Positions 6,694 to 8,462 of a stretch of 8,462 bases of DNA are shown piece after piece. Under the pieces are notes generated by a model, which was given only the letters and a program-made list of their open reading frames with translations, did no database searches and had not been told where the DNA came from. A program made the translations under genes and the position numbers. Location: NCBI GenBank assembly GCA_047629355.1, contig JBLHWU010000254.1, positions 1 to 8,462 of the forward strand, written 5' to 3'. The stretch's first letter is position 1. Each line of letters opens with the position of its first letter. The DNA comes from CAYUNA01 sp047629355 (GTDB taxonomy: Bacteria > Bacteroidota > Bacteroidia > Chitinophagales > Saprospiraceae).

Positions 6694-7290
6694 ATGCAAG
6701 ACCCGTTCACTTATTTCAAATCGTTGTTCCAAAAGTCAGAAACCTCGACGGCAGGCAATCCGTTTATTCACGAACTAATCACGCGTTCGGAAGAAGAAAA
6801 AGCGGATTTTGAATTTTGGAAAAAAACGTTGGTGGCCCAGCGGTTATTGGATTGGTTGAGTGACCAATATGCGGTTTATCAGGTTGCGCCCGAGCGAGTT
6901 GACGAGGCAATTAATTTTTTGAATACGCCGTCTTCCAAGGGGTTTGCCATTCAGTTTCACTATACAGAATACAGCAAACGTCATGTCACGCATTTATTTG
7001 ATTGGCTGAAAGAAAAGGTGCAAAACTTGAACTACCGTTCGGATATTTCGGATACGCGCACATATAAAAAAGGGGAGTGGTTGGAAACGACGAACCGGCA
7101 TTATCTCAAGCCACGTACTGATTTTTTGTCGAAAGAAAAATTCAATCAAGGCTATGGAAATATCACGATTGAATTTGTTTTGCGGGACGATCAAGTACAT
7201 CATTTGAAGTTGATTGCGACGCGATATAGTGATCGATTGTATGAGGATGCGGCGGATTTTAAAGAATTGATGCAAGTGATTTTGAAATAG
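6694..7290 (+). CDS. Hypothetical protein, 198 residues, function unknown
   Basis: I do not recognise this family. The protein has no signal peptide and no membrane segment, so it is probably cytoplasmic. The N-terminal part (about 1-110) is rich in charged and aromatic residues and looks mostly helical (EEEKADFEFWKKTLVAQRLL at about 33-52, THLFDWLKEKVQ at 99-110). A less regular, basic middle (115-150) follows. The end (154-180) reads as beta strands YGNITIEFVLRD and HHLKLIATRYSD, then a closing helix DAADFKELMQVILK. Codon use resembles the synthetase gene, and the frame shows normal protein composition, so I take it as real. The start follows a terminator directly and has no Shine-Dalgarno, as is usual here. 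It converges on the LamG gene with a 30-base gap, so no operon partner suggests its role. Confidence 0.8.
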   Translation: MQDPFTYFKSLFQKSETSTAGNPFIHELITRSEEEKADFEFWKKTLVAQRLLDWLSDQYAVYQVAPERVDEAINFLNTPSSKGFAIQFHYTEYSKRHVTHLFDWLKEKVQNLNYRSDISDTRTYKKGEWLETTNRHYLKPRTDFLSKEKFNQGYGNITIEFVLRDDQVHHLKLIATRYSDRLYEDAADFKELMQVILK

Positions 7291-7400
7291 AAAGAAGCGA
7301 GAAGTCAGACCGCGTTGTTGTCAGCAGTCAGATTGCCCGCGGGAAGAACTTGTTTTTTTTGACCTCTGACCGTAAGACGGTCTGGTTTCTGACTTCTTTT
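7291..7400. repeat. Palindromic repeat element, copy 2, overlapping the 3' end of the LamG gene
   Basis: The left arm AGAAGTCAGACCG (7300-7312) and right arm CGGTCTGGTTTCTGACTTCT (7378-7397) are inverted copies; AAAGAAG...GACCG pairs at about 18 of 22 outer positions. The right arm contains the hairpin GACCGT-AAG-ACGGTC (7368-7382), almost the same as copy 1, within CTCTGACCGTAAGACGGTCT. The centre holds a different perfect palindrome, CCCGCGGG (7336-7343), followed by a T8 run (7353-7360). The left inner hairpin is degenerate. The element fills the gap between convergent genes and extends into the minus-strand coding sequence, including its stop codon. Confidence 0.8.
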
Positions 7401-8145
7401 CCTTAAAAGTCACACAATCAATCTCCGCATTTTCCACTGGTGTTCGGTTGTACAAATCCATGATTTCTTCCGCTGTCAACGCTCTATCATACACTTTCAA
7501 TTCATCCAAAACACCCTTAAATCGAACGGTTTGCCTACCGCGAATACAGGGACTATTCCCAAAAGAAAGTATTGCATCATTCGTCAAATCCACGCCACTA
7601 CATCGCATCCCTTCCTGTCGCAATTGTCCATTAATAAAGGTTTTCGCCCGAATGCCTTCTCGCACCAACGCAAAGTACATCCATACTGTGCTATCAAGTT
7701 CAGGACTAATGTCTCGGAAGTATTTTCGGGGATTTTCATAGAGGTCAGTATCGACGAATCGCTGATTGATGTTGAGCTGAATGTCGAGCATATTGATTTC
7801 CTCACAAGTCGCTCTTTTTGACAGCATACTTTGTTGGAAAATGCTGTATTTATCCGTTTTAAAATAATAGCTAATTGTAAAATCAGAGGTCGTAAAATAA
7901 TTATTCACTTTGCCATGAAATTCGATGTAATCTTGTATCCCATCCAATTCCAAACCATCGCCTTCTACGCCACAAACACAAGTCATTTTTCCAAATAAAA
8001 TACCATCAGAATCGTTGCCTGAATCATCGCGGGCATCGCAATTGTTGAAGGAATAATAAGCGATTAAGCCGTTTTCTAAGGGGTCAGCATTGAAAGAAAA
8101 GAAGGTTAGGAGTATGGTGATACAAAACAAAGAGAGGCGTTTCAT
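7321..8145 (-). CDS. Secreted LamG-like (concanavalin A-fold) protein
   Basis: A 274-residue protein with a signal peptide (MKRLSLFCITILLTFFSFNA, cleavage near residue 20), so exported to the periplasm, surface or medium. Residues about 24-233 form one LamG/LamGL domain: GLIAYYSFNNCDARDDSGN, then GDGLELDGIQDYIEF, FTISYYFKT, WMYFALVREG...TFINGQL, and the typical closing strand and helix GVLDELKVYDRALTAEEIMD (211-230). Such domains usually bind glycans or other ligands and often occur in surface proteins of this phylum; ligand unknown. Eight cysteines lie after the signal peptide (36, 56, 58, 114, 182, 200, 244, 274), suggesting disulfides. The last 26 or so residues (from E249; basic and Ser-rich) are encoded by the palindromic repeat, so the natural C-terminus may have been shorter. 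No catalytic motif or type IX sorting domain is seen. Confidence 0.9.
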   Translation of the reverse strand: MKRLSLFCITILLTFFSFNADPLENGLIAYYSFNNCDARDDSGNDSDGILFGKMTCVCGVEGDGLELDGIQDYIEFHGKVNNYFTTSDFTISYYFKTDKYSIFQQSMLSKRATCEEINMLDIQLNINQRFVDTDLYENPRKYFRDISPELDSTVWMYFALVREGIRAKTFINGQLRQEGMRCSGVDLTNDAILSFGNSPCIRGRQTVRFKGVLDELKVYDRALTAEEIMDLYNRTPVENAEIDCVTFKEKKSETRPSYGQRSKKTSSSRGQSDC

Positions 8146-8211
8146 GGACGGTGTTTTTACTTAAAAAATTCATGATTTCATTGGAAAGTTAGTTTTTTTT
8201 GAGGAGAATAA

Positions 8212-8219
8212 CAAATATA
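8212..8219 (-). promoter_or_regulatory. Bacteroidota-type -7 box for the LamG gene
   Basis: The minus strand reads TATATTTG, an exact TAnnTTTG match, 67 bases upstream of the start codon. A TTG lies further upstream (8245-8247, minus strand) but with a 25-base gap, slightly longer than the usual spacing. Confidence 0.5.
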
Positions 8220-8394
8220 AGACTTGTTAAGATTTTAATTTTTACAAGAATTAAGCTTTCAATATTCTTTTCATTAGTAGCATTGGTTATGCGCATAAAT
8301 AACTGGTAGTTAGTTGATTGTGTTTTAATTGTAGTAGTGGGACATACTACTATACATCAGTACGTTGTTAGAAAAAAAAGCGTGTATTTTTCAT

Positions 8395-8456
8395 AAAAAA
8401 AGCGGAAGAATTCGTATCTAAATCTTTCACCAAAAAGAAAAAGATGAATCTTCCAC
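8395..8456 (-). terminator. Intrinsic terminator of a minus-strand gene beyond the right edge
   Basis: On the minus strand GTGGAAGA (8456-8449) pairs with TCTTCCGC (8409-8402), with partial continuation inside (TTCATC against GATACGAA), and a T7 run (8401-8395) follows. This is the right order for an intrinsic terminator on the minus strand. The gene it would serve must end at or beyond 8456 and is not in the window. Confidence 0.6.
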
Positions 8457-8462
8457 TTACGT

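Larger units (their letters stand above)
8146..8462. other. Intergenic region upstream of the LamG gene, no supported gene
   Basis: This 317-base AT-rich stretch contains the probable LamG promoter (8212-8219), a perfect palindrome TTATGCGCATAA (8287-8298), a hairpin TAGTAGT-GGGACAT-ACTACTA (8332-8352) and a minus-strand terminator (8395-8456). No reading frame with protein-like composition is seen on either strand. Confidence 0.75.

Overview
The window looks like chromosomal DNA from a member of the Bacteroidota, probably a Saprospira- or Cytophaga-like environmental polysaccharide degrader. The clues are AT-rich intergenic DNA, starts without a clear Shine-Dalgarno sequence, -7 boxes of the form TAnnTTTG, a single-chain (dimeric type) glycyl-tRNA synthetase, and large secreted multi-domain enzymes. 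The genus-level guess is inference only.

Layout: (1) 1-4356, minus strand: an uninterrupted reading frame of at least 1452 codons that runs off the left edge. It encodes a secreted multi-modular enzyme: signal peptide, GH18 chitinase domain, two Ig-like domains, CBM2, Ig-like, CBM2, two Ig-like domains, a small beta-rich module, and a second barrel-like module that may be catalytic and is cut by the edge. (2) 4357-4968: an AT-rich divergent intergenic region with homopolymer hairpins, a -7 box for the plus-strand gene and a complex palindromic repeat. (3) 4969-6525, plus strand: glycyl-tRNA synthetase, followed by a perfect 35-bp palindrome and a bidirectional-looking terminator. (4) 6694-7290, plus strand: a 198-residue protein of unknown function. 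(5) 7321-8145, minus strand: a secreted LamG/concanavalin-like lectin-fold protein, convergent with the previous gene. (6) 8146-8462: promoter region of that gene, two small palindromes, and a minus-strand terminator that probably serves a gene beyond the right edge.

The genes do not form one pathway. The two secreted proteins fit extracellular glycan binding and hydrolysis, while the synthetase is housekeeping. What links parts of the window is a dispersed palindromic repeat family present twice (about 4838-4948 and 7291-7400). Each copy has two outer arms built on GTCAGACC / GGTCTGAC and a central short palindrome. One copy sits in the leader of the synthetase gene. The other lies between the convergent genes and encodes the last 26 or so residues of the LamG protein.

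The most interesting items are this repeat family, with a compensatory change inside one hairpin stem and an apparent contribution to protein coding, and the unassigned second module of the chitinase. No CRISPR array, tRNA, rRNA or recognisable transposase was seen.
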